Positions 10,658 through 19,306 of a stretch of 46,532 nucleotides of DNA are shown piece after piece. Numbering within the stretch: the stretch's first letter is position 1; every line of letters begins with the position of its first letter. This stretch comes from Bacillota bacterium. GTDB lineage: Bacteria > Bacillota > Sulfobacillia > JACIYH01. Position numbers and translations under genes: made by a program. The notes under the pieces are model-generated. The model did not search any database and had not been told where the DNA came from. It saw nothing but the letters and a program-made list of their open reading frames with translations. Location of the stretch: contig JACIYH010000017.1 of NCBI GenBank assembly GCA_014360055.1, positions 1 to 46,532 of the forward strand, written 5' to 3'.

Positions 10658-11254
10658 GTGATCCCTAACTCGGGCCTGGCACAACGTGAACAAAGGGACG
10701 AAACGAGATCGGCGGGGAGAGAGATGGACGACCCGGAGAACAACGCATTTGAGTCAGGGAGCCCGGTGATCTACACGGTGGGAACCAGCACCCACAGCCG
10801 GGAGGAGTTCCTCGACCTGCTCCGCGCGTACGGTATCGGGGCCGTGCTGGATGTACGGCGATTTCCCACCAGCCGGAGGTATCCGCATTTCAGCCGGACG
10901 TCACTCGCCTCCTGGTTGGCGGCCTCCGGCATCAGTTACCACTATCTGGGCGACTCACTCGGCGGTTACCGGCGAGGCGGCTACGAGGCATACACCACGA
11001 CGGCAGCCTTCCGCCAGGGTCTGGAGCAGGCCATGGACCTGGCGGCACGAGGACCGGCCGCCATCATGTGCTGCGAGCGGTTCCCGTGGAGGTGCCATCG
11101 CCGGTTCATCGCCAGGCACCTGGCTGCCCTCGGCTGGCAGGTAGTCCACATCCTGGACCACGACAGGACCTACGTCCCGGCCAACCTCAAGACGGACGCT
11201 TCGGTGATAGGTGAGCGGGAAAAAATCATCTCCTCGGGCCGGGCCAACCGATGA
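10658..11254 (+). CDS. DUF488 family protein (start may be ATG 10724)
   Basis: YTVGTSTHSREEFLDLLRAYGIGAVLDVRRFPTSRRYPHF...CCERFPWRCHRRFIA. Confidence 0.9.
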   Translation: MIPNSGLAQREQRDETRSAGREMDDPENNAFESGSPVIYTVGTSTHSREEFLDLLRAYGIGAVLDVRRFPTSRRYPHFSRTSLASWLAASGISYHYLGDSLGGYRRGGYEAYTTTAAFRQGLEQAMDLAARGPAAIMCCERFPWRCHRRFIARHLAALGWQVVHILDHDRTYVPANLKTDASVIGEREKIISSGRANR

Positions 11255-11261
11255 TTTTTTC
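11219..11261. repeat. Inverted repeat GAAAAAATCATC...GATGATTTTTTC overlapping the end of the DUF488 gene
   Basis: 12-bp perfect arms read directly; T-run could make it a bidirectional terminator. Confidence 0.7.
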
Positions 11262-11461
11262 GCCACGTGGACAATCAGCGCCCGCCGTTTGGACACAGAG
11301 GCGCGGTTCTTGCCGGGTCTTCGACCCGGATGCAGTATCAAGGCGCTCTTGGCTGCTGCCCGCCATCGTGGAAAGTGAAGAGAGGTAGACATAAGGCTAC
11401 CGGAGGGCTGATTATGTCACCAGGCCCGCGCCTCACCTGCGGCGGACCACCCGCACGTGGT

Positions 11462-11504
11462 GATTTTTTCGCCGCTTACCCGCGTGAGAAGGGGCGAAAA
11501 AATC
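11462..11504. repeat. Inverted repeat GATTTTTTCGCC...GGCGAAAAAATC
   Basis: 12-bp perfect arms read directly; left arm identical to 11253-11264. Confidence 0.75.
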
Positions 11505-11650
11505 GCCGCGACCGCCCGCACCGCACCCCCCCGCCGGTGGCACCTGGCCGCGAACGGCGCCGGCCGCGCCAAGCCGGGATCAGAGCAGCGGGGACTGCCT
11601 GCACTCATGCTGGAGTCTGCCCACGCTGTGTCGCAGAGGGGCGGGTGGGG

Positions 11651-12607
11651 CTAGGTGGCGGGCGTGCCGCCGCGAGGGGCCGGTTGGCCGGACGCACGGC
11701 GAAGCAGGGGGCGACGCCGGTTCAGGCGCCAGACTGCCCATCCCGCCAGGGCCACCAGGGCCAGGTAGGGCAGCGCAGCGAACAGCGCCACCACGGCACG
11801 GCCGACCCCTTCGATGAGTACGGTTAGGCTGTTGTAAAGGGCGCGTACCGCCCGTCCCCACAGGCCCTCCACGCCGGAGGTGGAAATCCCCGCCCCGGCC
11901 AAAGGCGTGGAGCGCAGGTAGACGTTGATGGTGGCGTAGTCGGTCTGGTTCTTGAGCAGGTTGAGGCGACCGGTGAGGGACTCGATCTCGCCGCGGACGC
12001 GCTCGATCTCCTTCTCCACCTTGAGCAGATCTTCCACCGTCTTGGCCTGGGACACGATCTCCAGGAGCCTCTTCTCCTGGTGCTTCAGGTTGGAGATGCG
12101 GGCCTCTAGGTCGACGTACTCCTCGGTGACGTCGGTGCTGGATATCTGCCGCGACATGAGCGTGCCCAGCTTTTCGATCTCTTCCACCAGTGCGGTGAAC
12201 TGGTCGGCGGGTACCCGCACGGTCACGCGGGCCTCATTGCGGCCCTCCCGGTTACGGCCGATGGAGGAACCGGACACATAACCGCCCAGGGCATCCGCCC
12301 GCGCAGCAATGTGAGCGGACGCCTCCACGGCGTCTTCCACATCGACGGTGATCTCAGCCCGTTTGATCACCCGGCGCTCCGTGACGTCCCCCAGTTCGCC
12401 ACCCGACCGCGGCGCCCCCTCGCCGGGGGCGCTGCCCATAGCCTGTTCCATGAAAGGTCCTGGTGCCCCGGATGCCGCCACGGTCAACTCTGCTTTGTCC
12501 GGTGCGGCGGCCTTCCTCTGCGCAGCACACGAAGCCAGCAACGACGCCGCCACTACGATGGCCGCAAACAGAATGACGTACCTGCGGACCGCCCCTCTTC
12601 CGACCAT
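11651..12607 (-). CDS. DUF4349-type exported/lipoprotein with coiled coil
   Basis: Signal/lipobox LLASCAAQ; RVIKRAEITVDVEDAVEASAHIAARADALGGYVSGSS, coiled coil, C-terminal TM; start ATG 12607. Confidence 0.85.
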   Translation of the reverse strand: MVGRGAVRRYVILFAAIVVAASLLASCAAQRKAAAPDKAELTVAASGAPGPFMEQAMGSAPGEGAPRSGGELGDVTERRVIKRAEITVDVEDAVEASAHIAARADALGGYVSGSSIGRNREGRNEARVTVRVPADQFTALVEEIEKLGTLMSRQISSTDVTEEYVDLEARISNLKHQEKRLLEIVSQAKTVEDLLKVEKEIERVRGEIESLTGRLNLLKNQTDYATINVYLRSTPLAGAGISTSGVEGLWGRAVRALYNSLTVLIEGVGRAVVALFAALPYLALVALAGWAVWRLNRRRPLLRRASGQPAPRGGTPAT

Positions 12608-12892
12608 CCCAATCGCCCCCCTCTTCCTTTCCCATAGGACGTAGTTCCCGCCCGCTACGTGCCCGGAGGAAGTGCCCCGGCACCCTACCCCGCCCGGGGA
12701 CCCTGCCCGGGCACCCACACTGCCCACGCACCGCATGCTGCCCCGGGACCCTACGGTGCCCGGTGCCCCATACCAGGACTTCCCACAGTCCCCGGTGCCC
12801 CACCAGGATTCCCCGCCGCTCACGGGGAAGTAGTGGCCGGGCGCCGGCCCGGAGGGTGAGCCATAAACGAAGGCCGGAGGGAGGCACCGACC

Positions 12893-13804
12893 GTGGCGGA
12901 AGTAACCGTGTTCGACCTCGAACCGGGGACAGGCGGGGATGCGGCCTACTATGTGGGTGCTTGCACCCACGTGAACGAGTCGGAGGAGATGGACGCCTGC
13001 GCCCGCAGGCGATTGGCCTGGCTGGAGAAAATGTACGCTTCCGGCGTGCGAGTGAAGGTGGCCGCGGTGAACGGGGAACTGGCCGGGTTCGCCTATGTGA
13101 TGCCCATCGGCGTGTCGCCCTGGGGCCCCCTGGGAGACGACCTGGCTGTCCTGCCCTGCCTGGTGGTCCAGCGAAAGGCGAGGGGAACGGGCGCGGGCCG
13201 GGCCCTGATGGCCGCAGCCGAAGAAGAAGCCCGGCGCCAGGGCTTCAAGGGCCTGGCCACCATCGCCTACTATTGGGACTTCTGGTTCATGCCGGCCTCA
13301 TTCTTCGAGCGGCTGGGCTACCGCGTGGCGGAGAGGCGGGGTGAGGAAGCCGTCCTCTGGAAGGTTTTCGCGGACGCGCCGCCAGCCGCCGCAGGCCTGC
13401 CGCCGGCCGCCACGGGGGCGGCGCCGCGCGCTCCCCGGTTGCTCACGCCCCGCCACGAGTTCGAGCCGATACCGGGCAAGGTGGTGGTGGACCTCTTCTG
13501 GAACACCTTCTGCCAGACCAGTGACATCGAAGCCCAAAGGGTGCGCGAGGTGGCAGCCGAATTCGGTGACGCCGTGGTGCTGCGCGAGTACTGTGCGGAC
13601 GACAGGAGCGTCCTCCTCCGCTACGAGAGGGCTCGCGGCATCTTCGTCCAGGGGCGCGAAGTCGGTTGGGGCTACGAAGCCCCCCGAGAAGGGATCCGTC
13701 AGGCCATCGCCACCGCCCTGGCAGAACTCACCGGGAGCTGGTGCCGACCACCTCGGCCCCACTCACCGCGCGGCACACCAGCACCCGGCCAGCCAGGTCC
13801 GTGA
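12893..13804 (+). CDS. GNAT acetyltransferase with C-terminal YoaP-like domain
   Basis: GNAT motif VVQRKARGTGAGRALMAAAEEEARRQGFKGLA; C-terminal LFWNTFCQTSDIEAQRVREVAAEFGDAVVLREY resembles YoaP. Confidence 0.8.
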   Translation: MAEVTVFDLEPGTGGDAAYYVGACTHVNESEEMDACARRRLAWLEKMYASGVRVKVAAVNGELAGFAYVMPIGVSPWGPLGDDLAVLPCLVVQRKARGTGAGRALMAAAEEEARRQGFKGLATIAYYWDFWFMPASFFERLGYRVAERRGEEAVLWKVFADAPPAAAGLPPAATGAAPRAPRLLTPRHEFEPIPGKVVVDLFWNTFCQTSDIEAQRVREVAAEFGDAVVLREYCADDRSVLLRYERARGIFVQGREVGWGYEAPREGIRQAIATALAELTGSWCRPPRPHSPRGTPAPGQPGP

Positions 13805-14620
13805 TGCCCCGGGGGGCGTAGTAGCGCTCCTGGAGCAGTCCCAGCAGCCGAGGCACCGCCTCCATCTCCACCAGCCCCACCACGAATCCCCCGAAACCGG
13901 CCCCGGTAAGGCCGCGCCCGCGGTGCCGGGAAGGGTAGGCATCAACTCCACCAGCTGGTCCAGTTCGGGGCAACTCACCTGGTAGAAGTCGCGCAGGCTG
14001 CGGTGGGATGCCACCATCAGCCGCGCGAAGCAGGCGGCATCCTTACGCCGGAGGAACCCCACGCCCTCGCGTACACGCTGGTTCTCCTCCACCACGTGGC
14101 GGGCCCGGCGGCAGAGCACGTCCCCCAGGGCGTCCCGCTGCACCTCCAGCATCTCCATGGTCACGTCGCGCAGAGACCTCACCGCCGGGTAGGTCTGACG
14201 AAGGCTGCTCACCGCCGCCCGGCACTGCGCCCGGCGCAGGTTGTACTCCGACTGTGCCAGGGCGCGGGGCACGCGGGAGTTGCCAGCGCGATGCGGTAGC
14301 GTTCCTCCGGCACCGGCATCGGGGACCAACTGAGGTCCCCGCAATCCAGGAAGAGGGCGTGCCCTTCCCGTGCCATGAGGGCGCAGAACTGGTCCATCAC
14401 CCCGCACTCAACCACGGCGAACTCGCCTTCGGCCTGCCGGCCCAGCACGGCCAGTTCGCGGTCGCAGACTTCTGCGCCCCGCAGGGTGCGCGCCAGCACC
14501 AGGGTGGCGATCTCCACCGCCGCCGACGACGCCAGCCCGGCACGGGCGGGAACGTTGCCGGCCAGGGCGACGTTCAATCCCGGCGGCTGAGCGCGGCATT
14601 CCCCCAGTGACACCAGCGGC
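13728..14620 (-). pseudogene. galK: Galactokinase (galK) remnant: 5'-truncated, two frameshifts
   Basis: GNVPARAGLASSAAVEIATLVLA (ORF 14209..14787), SEYNLRRAQCRAAV...SHRSLRDFYQVSCPELD (ORF 13763..14407), GRGLTGAGFGGFVVGLVE (ORF 13728..13973); about 110 N-terminal residues absent. Confidence 0.8.
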
Positions 14621-14628
14621 AGCTGAGG

Positions 14629-14735
14629 GCGTGCCGCGCGCCGCCCCGTTGCTGCGCACCGTGCGGGGCCCGGCGTGCCGCGCGCCGCCCCGTCGCTGCG
14701 CACCGTGCGGGGCCCGGCGTGCCGCGCGCCGTTAG
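14629..14735. repeat. 44-bp tandem repeat, about 2.4 copies
   Basis: gcgtgccgcgcgccgccccgtYgctgcgcaccgtgcggggcccg starts at 14629, 14673 and 14717. Confidence 0.85.
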
Positions 14736-14789
14736 GGCGCTGCCCGGCGTGCAGCCTCAGGTGCTGGCGCGCGCCCGACGGGCGCACTG

Positions 14790-17303
14790 CTACCGGTAGA
14801 TGGTGATGGCACCCACGCTCAGGTCGGGTGCGTCGCCCACCACCCGCACCTTGAGGCCATAGGTGGGGAGTTTGATGCCGCTACAGGGCGTCTTCCAGGT
14901 CCAGTAGTCGTCGCGGTCGTCGAAGAGCGGCTGCGCCCGCTTGCCTTCAAACTGGGGCCGCTTCACCCACGCGTAACGCGAGAGGTCGAGGTCGAGGGGA
15001 TCGTTCAGCCCGAACGAGGCGTCGTAGAGCTGGATGAAGGGCGCGAAGGCATTGGGCAGGCCGGTATCGCGCCAGACGTACTGATGGGCATCCACCACCC
15101 CCAGGAACACCTGACCGGGATGCACACCCACCCAGTTGTTGTCCACCGAGAGGTCACGGTACCAGATCACCAGGCCGGGGTTGTAGGGGAGGTTGGCGCG
15201 GGCGGCCTCGCGCAGGCCCACGTCGCTGCCGTGCCAGTTCCGCCACTCCAGCAGGTAGTAGTGACCGCCCAGCCGGTAGCCGGGCGACCAGACCCAGCCC
15301 GCGTTCTCCCACTGGCCCAGGCCTGATTCGGCGTCGTCGCTGAAGACCACTTCGCCATCGGCGGTGACCGTGATGTCGTCGACGAAGAAACCGGTTTCGT
15401 TGAAGGCCCAGTCGGTCATGTAGCGGAAACGCAGGTAGAGCGGCGTACCGCAGTAGGCCGAGAGGTCGATGGTCTCGTGCAGCCACCCCCCGCTCGAGCC
15501 GGTGTAGCCCGGCAGGTTGGCGCGGATGGCCGGGTAGCCGTCGGGATCGATGTCGTAGGTGGTGTGGGACGTCGCCAGGGAGGTCCAGTACTCGCCGTCG
15601 GTGGACACCTGCACGAAGCCGAAGTCCCAGTTCTCTTCGATCTCGTACCAGGTCCAGAAGTCGAGGATGGCGGAGGACTTGCCGGTGAGATCGATCACGG
15701 TGGTGATGTGGTGGTCGATCTCGTCACCCTGTCCGCCCCAGAACTCGTAGGAACCGGAGTGCGGCACGTTCATGTCCACCCGCTTGGGCGGCAGGTTCAC
15801 CCGCACCACCTGGTTGTTCTGGCCCAGCGAGGTGGCCTGATCGAGCAGGAAGGTCAGGCCCTGCGGAGCCACCTCGGGCGCCAGATCGGCCCACTGCACC
15901 ACGGTGGGCTGCACCCAGGTGCCGCCGTGGAGCAGTCTCAGCATGATGCGGCCCCAGGGGCTGATGCTGGTGGGCCGCGCACCCAGGGGCTTGCCCGTCC
16001 AGCTTCCGCCGCTCATGAGGGACCAGTACTCCACCGGCTCGCCGTCGCCGCTGTAGATGGTGTCGTACTCGTCGGGCAGGCCCAGGTCGTGGGCGAACTC
16101 GTGGGCGAACACGCCCAGGGCCCCGTCTTCGGGCTCCATGGTGTAGTCGTACACCGCCGTGCCCGACCAGTAGGGACCGCCGCCGTGGCTGGGGTCAGCC
16201 AGATACGGCCGCTGCAGGCTCCAGCTGTGGGACCAGATGGCGTCGTCCCCCTGGGCCCCACCGCCGGCCTCCTGCCCGACGCCGGCGTGGATTACCATGA
16301 GGTGGTCTACAATGCCGTCGGGCTCCATGAGGTCGCCGTCACGGTCGAGGTCATAGGGATCTTCGTAGTCGTACTCAGCCAGGTTGACGCCCGCCTGCAC
16401 CGCCAGGCTGGCCACTTCCCGCACCAGGTCACGGGGGTCGGCGGGTCCGCCGTTGTCCACGCCGCCCTCCGGGTTGTCGCGGCCGTAGTACCACTCGGGA
16501 TTGGGCACCTGGAACCAGCCGTACACGTCCCCCTCGATGAGGAGGCCGCCGTTTGACTGCTCCAGGTAGTAGCTGGTGAGGCTGTGGGAGGAAACCCCCT
16601 CGGGGGTGGTGTACCCATCCGGGTTGAACAGGAGGCCGGCGTAGTGCTCGGGGCTGAAGTCGGCCGTCCAGTAGTTCTCCCGGGCGGCCAGGCCCTCCGG
16701 CTGCGGAATCTGGTTATGCAGCGGACCCTCGCCTCCGAACTCCACCAGCAACACCAGGATCTTCACCGTCTTGGCGGGATCCGGCCGCGGCTGCTCCACC
16801 ACGGGGTCGACCACGTTGTCCTTCACCTGTCCGAACTTCTTGCCCCGGCCGGAAAGCAGGGCCTCGGAGGCCAGTCCTTCCTTCCACCGGTAGCGGGTGC
16901 CGTACTGGCGGTGCCAGGCCTTCTTGTCCTCCGCGCCTCCGGCCATGGTGCCCACCTTGCTGCGCAGGTAAGACGCCACCGCCTCCCTCACCTGGTTGTC
17001 GTCCGCCCCCGGCGGAATGGCACCCCTTTCCACGAGGACGTCCACCAGCCGGTCCACGTTGGGCGGCGCTACCTCATGTCCTGCGCCGCCGCTCGCCTCC
17101 GCTGCCACATCGCCGCCGCCCATCGCCGGCGCCACCCTGTCGCCACCTGCGGCCGGCCCGCCCGCTTCGGGGGGCGCACCCCGCCCTGCAGCGGCGGAAC
17201 CGGGCAGGCCCGGCCCCGTCAGGACGCCCAGGACCATGACCGCCGCCACCAGGATCGCCATCACCCTGCCCCTCCTCACGTTCCCCTCCCCCTTCCAATA
17301 CAT
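14790..17303 (-). CDS. M6 family metalloprotease (immune inhibitor A-like), secreted
   Basis: FAHEFAHDLGLPDEYD zinc motif; signal peptide VRRGRVMAILVAAVMVLGVLTGPGLPGSAAA; InhA-like C-terminal domains. Start approximate. Confidence 0.9.
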   Translation of the reverse strand: MYWKGEGNVRRGRVMAILVAAVMVLGVLTGPGLPGSAAAGRGAPPEAGGPAAGGDRVAPAMGGGDVAAEASGGAGHEVAPPNVDRLVDVLVERGAIPPGADDNQVREAVASYLRSKVGTMAGGAEDKKAWHRQYGTRYRWKEGLASEALLSGRGKKFGQVKDNVVDPVVEQPRPDPAKTVKILVLLVEFGGEGPLHNQIPQPEGLAARENYWTADFSPEHYAGLLFNPDGYTTPEGVSSHSLTSYYLEQSNGGLLIEGDVYGWFQVPNPEWYYGRDNPEGGVDNGGPADPRDLVREVASLAVQAGVNLAEYDYEDPYDLDRDGDLMEPDGIVDHLMVIHAGVGQEAGGGAQGDDAIWSHSWSLQRPYLADPSHGGGPYWSGTAVYDYTMEPEDGALGVFAHEFAHDLGLPDEYDTIYSGDGEPVEYWSLMSGGSWTGKPLGARPTSISPWGRIMLRLLHGGTWVQPTVVQWADLAPEVAPQGLTFLLDQATSLGQNNQVVRVNLPPKRVDMNVPHSGSYEFWGGQGDEIDHHITTVIDLTGKSSAILDFWTWYEIEENWDFGFVQVSTDGEYWTSLATSHTTYDIDPDGYPAIRANLPGYTGSSGGWLHETIDLSAYCGTPLYLRFRYMTDWAFNETGFFVDDITVTADGEVVFSDDAESGLGQWENAGWVWSPGYRLGGHYYLLEWRNWHGSDVGLREAARANLPYNPGLVIWYRDLSVDNNWVGVHPGQVFLGVVDAHQYVWRDTGLPNAFAPFIQLYDASFGLNDPLDLDLSRYAWVKRPQFEGKRAQPLFDDRDDYWTWKTPCSGIKLPTYGLKVRVVGDAPDLSVGAITIYR

Positions 17304-17479
17304 GGAACCCATGGTGGTTCCACCTGCATATGGTACGCCATGGGCCATGTCAGTTTCTGCCGGTTCAAGCCGGGAAGCACTGCGTCCCGCGCGCGCCGGG
17401 AAACGCGCCTCGGACGTCACCAGGAACCCGCGCAGGTGAATCGCTGAGAAGGGATTCGTGAGAAGGAATTCGGACGAAG

Positions 17480-17887
17480 ATGTCGAATAACAGGGGACAA
17501 AGCCGACAGGCGAGGGGGGATGGCTGCCACAAGGTGCCCGAACTGGGGGAGCTCAAGCAAGAGATAGCCCGCATATACAACCAGGTGAACCAGGAGGCCT
17601 TCGAGATCGGGGTCAGGCGGCTGCGGGTGGACATCATCGGCACCAAGATCGTGGTGCTGGCGGATCACAAACGCATCCGCGGCCTGGACTACCTCGACCG
17701 GGTAAACCGCGCGGCATCGCGCATGGCCGACGTGGCTCTCCTGGACGCCTTCAAGGAGCGAATGCGGCAGGAGCTTGAGCGGCAGCTTCCCTGGCTCGGG
17801 GTCAGGAGTATCCTCAAGGACTACGACCCGGAGGCCGAGATCGCGGGGACCATCATCGTGGTGGACAAGCCCCTGACGGCCGAATGA
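17480..17887 (+). CDS. DUF2294-like protein
   Basis: Small soluble protein ELKQEIARIYNQVNQEAFEIGVRRLRVDIIGTKIVVLADHK...; family assignment from memory. Confidence 0.5.
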   Translation: MSNNRGQSRQARGDGCHKVPELGELKQEIARIYNQVNQEAFEIGVRRLRVDIIGTKIVVLADHKRIRGLDYLDRVNRAASRMADVALLDAFKERMRQELERQLPWLGVRSILKDYDPEAEIAGTIIVVDKPLTAE

Positions 17888-18032
17888 GCCGCCAGGGCTG
17901 AGGCACGGGGGCTGGTGAGGCCCGCCGCCCGGCACAGATGCCGCGTGAGCGGGCAGATGGCTCCGCGTGGGGCGAGCCGCCGGATCGCGGAGGACTGGCA
18001 GGTGTAGGGAGCTTCCCCGGCGAAGAGCCTGC

Positions 18033-18076
18033 AAACCGCCGGTCCTGGGCAAAGCGTTTGCCCAGGTCGGCGGTTT
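18033..18076 (+). terminator. Long nested hairpin: intrinsic terminator or attenuator
   Basis: AAACCGCC-ggt-CCTGGGCAAA-gcg-TTTGCCCAGG-tc-GGCGGTTTT read directly. Confidence 0.6.
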
Positions 18077-18145
18077 TCGCTTAGCTGGGGGGTCCGGGGG
18101 GAAAGCGGGCCGGGCAGGCCGGTTGAGAAGGAGGCGAGAGACAGC

Positions 18146-19183
18146 ATGGATGTACCGCGGGTGAAAGACGTGCTGATGGCCCTGGACGCCATCACGGGAG
18201 GGCGGGTGGTGACCGACCTCGGCCAGTACACCCGCACCAGCAACCGGTTTGTGGTCATCAAGTCCTCGGGGATCCCGGGCAAGGCGGTCATGGAGACCCC
18301 CGGGCTGGTGTTCGGTGACCCCGAGCAGCCGGTACGGAAGCTGGCCGTGACCATGACGCTCACCGAGTCGCAAATAGAGCTGGCGGGGGCCATGGACATC
18401 GACGCCATCGTGGCCCATCACCCGGTGGCGGATGCGGCCAATTCGGGAGGGGTACCTCTCAAGTTCTACCTCTCGCTCTACGGGATAGCGGTGTTCGAGG
18501 TGCACGAGGCCTTCCACGGGCTCCATCCGGGCATCCCCTTCCTGCACGGCCATCGGCCCGTGCGGGTGGATATCGCCTACGGGGGTGTCCCCGGCAACAT
18601 CATGTACGTGGGCGAACCCCTGGACGGCATCCGCACGGCGGGCGACATCCTGCACCGCCTGGAGGACTTCATGGGCTTCGCCCGCGAGCGAGACGCCCTG
18701 GAGGGCGACCGCGAGCTGCGCGACTGCCCGGATGCCATGGAAACGGTGGTGGCCACCGGACCGCAGCTCCTCAACGGCACCCCGGGTGCGCCGGTGCACC
18801 AGATACTGCACATTTTCCCTCATACCGGCTTCAGCGATGCCCACCTGAGCCAGGCCCTCAGCGAGCATCCCCAGGTGAACACCATCGTGGCCAGCATCAG
18901 CAGAGTGCGGCCCTCCAGCCCGCTGGTGGAGAAGGCCAGGGAGATGGGACTGACCTTCCTGGTGGGCAACTCCCACGCCGTGGAGATCCTGGAAAACGGC
19001 ATGCCGCTGGCCTACGCCCTCCACGCCCTCCTTCCCGCCGTGGAGGTATGGCTGTTCCGGGAAAGGGTGCTGGCCCTGCCGCTCGAGCGGGCGGGCCACG
19101 CCGCCGTCAGGGAATACGCGCAGGAGATGGCCGGACGCTTCCTCCTGCCCTCGCGGGAGGCCATCCGGCCCTCGGGGAGGTGA
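18146..19183 (+). CDS. Nif3-like dinuclear metal-centre protein
   Basis: IDAIVAHHPVAD and paired C-terminal NSHAVEI; gene length 345 aa. Confidence 0.6.
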   Translation: MDVPRVKDVLMALDAITGGRVVTDLGQYTRTSNRFVVIKSSGIPGKAVMETPGLVFGDPEQPVRKLAVTMTLTESQIELAGAMDIDAIVAHHPVADAANSGGVPLKFYLSLYGIAVFEVHEAFHGLHPGIPFLHGHRPVRVDIAYGGVPGNIMYVGEPLDGIRTAGDILHRLEDFMGFARERDALEGDRELRDCPDAMETVVATGPQLLNGTPGAPVHQILHIFPHTGFSDAHLSQALSEHPQVNTIVASISRVRPSSPLVEKAREMGLTFLVGNSHAVEILENGMPLAYALHALLPAVEVWLFRERVLALPLERAGHAAVREYAQEMAGRFLLPSREAIRPSGR

Positions 19184-19226
19184 TGACGCTCACAGGTTGG
19201 TGCAGGTGCACAGCGGAAAGGCTGGT

Positions 19227-19268
19227 GGAAATGTGCGACGGCAGGCTGGAAATGTGCGACGGCAGAAT
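19227..19268. repeat. 21-bp tandem repeat, 2 copies
   Basis: ggaaatgtgcgacggcaggct / ggaaatgtgcgacggcagaat. Confidence 0.85.
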
Positions 19269-19306
19269 GGAGGGCAGGAGCTTTGTAAGAAAGGAGGCAA
19301 TGAAGA

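Noticed and set aside
12660-12830. Regulatory or coding significance for the gtgcccggggaccct-like short repeats
   Set aside because: Degenerate GC-rich slippage products in an intergenic spacer; no clear unit or pairing.
11651-12970. 439-aa version of the DUF4349 protein starting at 12970
   Set aside because: The N-terminal 121 residues are low-complexity Gly/Arg sequence; the signal peptide/lipobox starts after ATG 12607.
15477-17447. Long + strand ORFs (15477..16556, 16584..17447) opposite the M6 protease
   Set aside because: Shadow ORFs in high-GC DNA; His/Val/Gly-rich translation without domain logic, while the minus strand gives a clear metalloprotease.
17990-18060. ZTP (pfl) riboswitch, because ACTGGC, GGGAGC, CCGCC and CCTGGGC occur in order
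   Set aside because: The intervening conserved stem does not match what I remember of the consensus, and CCTGGGC is explained by the perfect CCTGGGCAAA/TTTGCCCAGG hairpin. cmsearch would decide.
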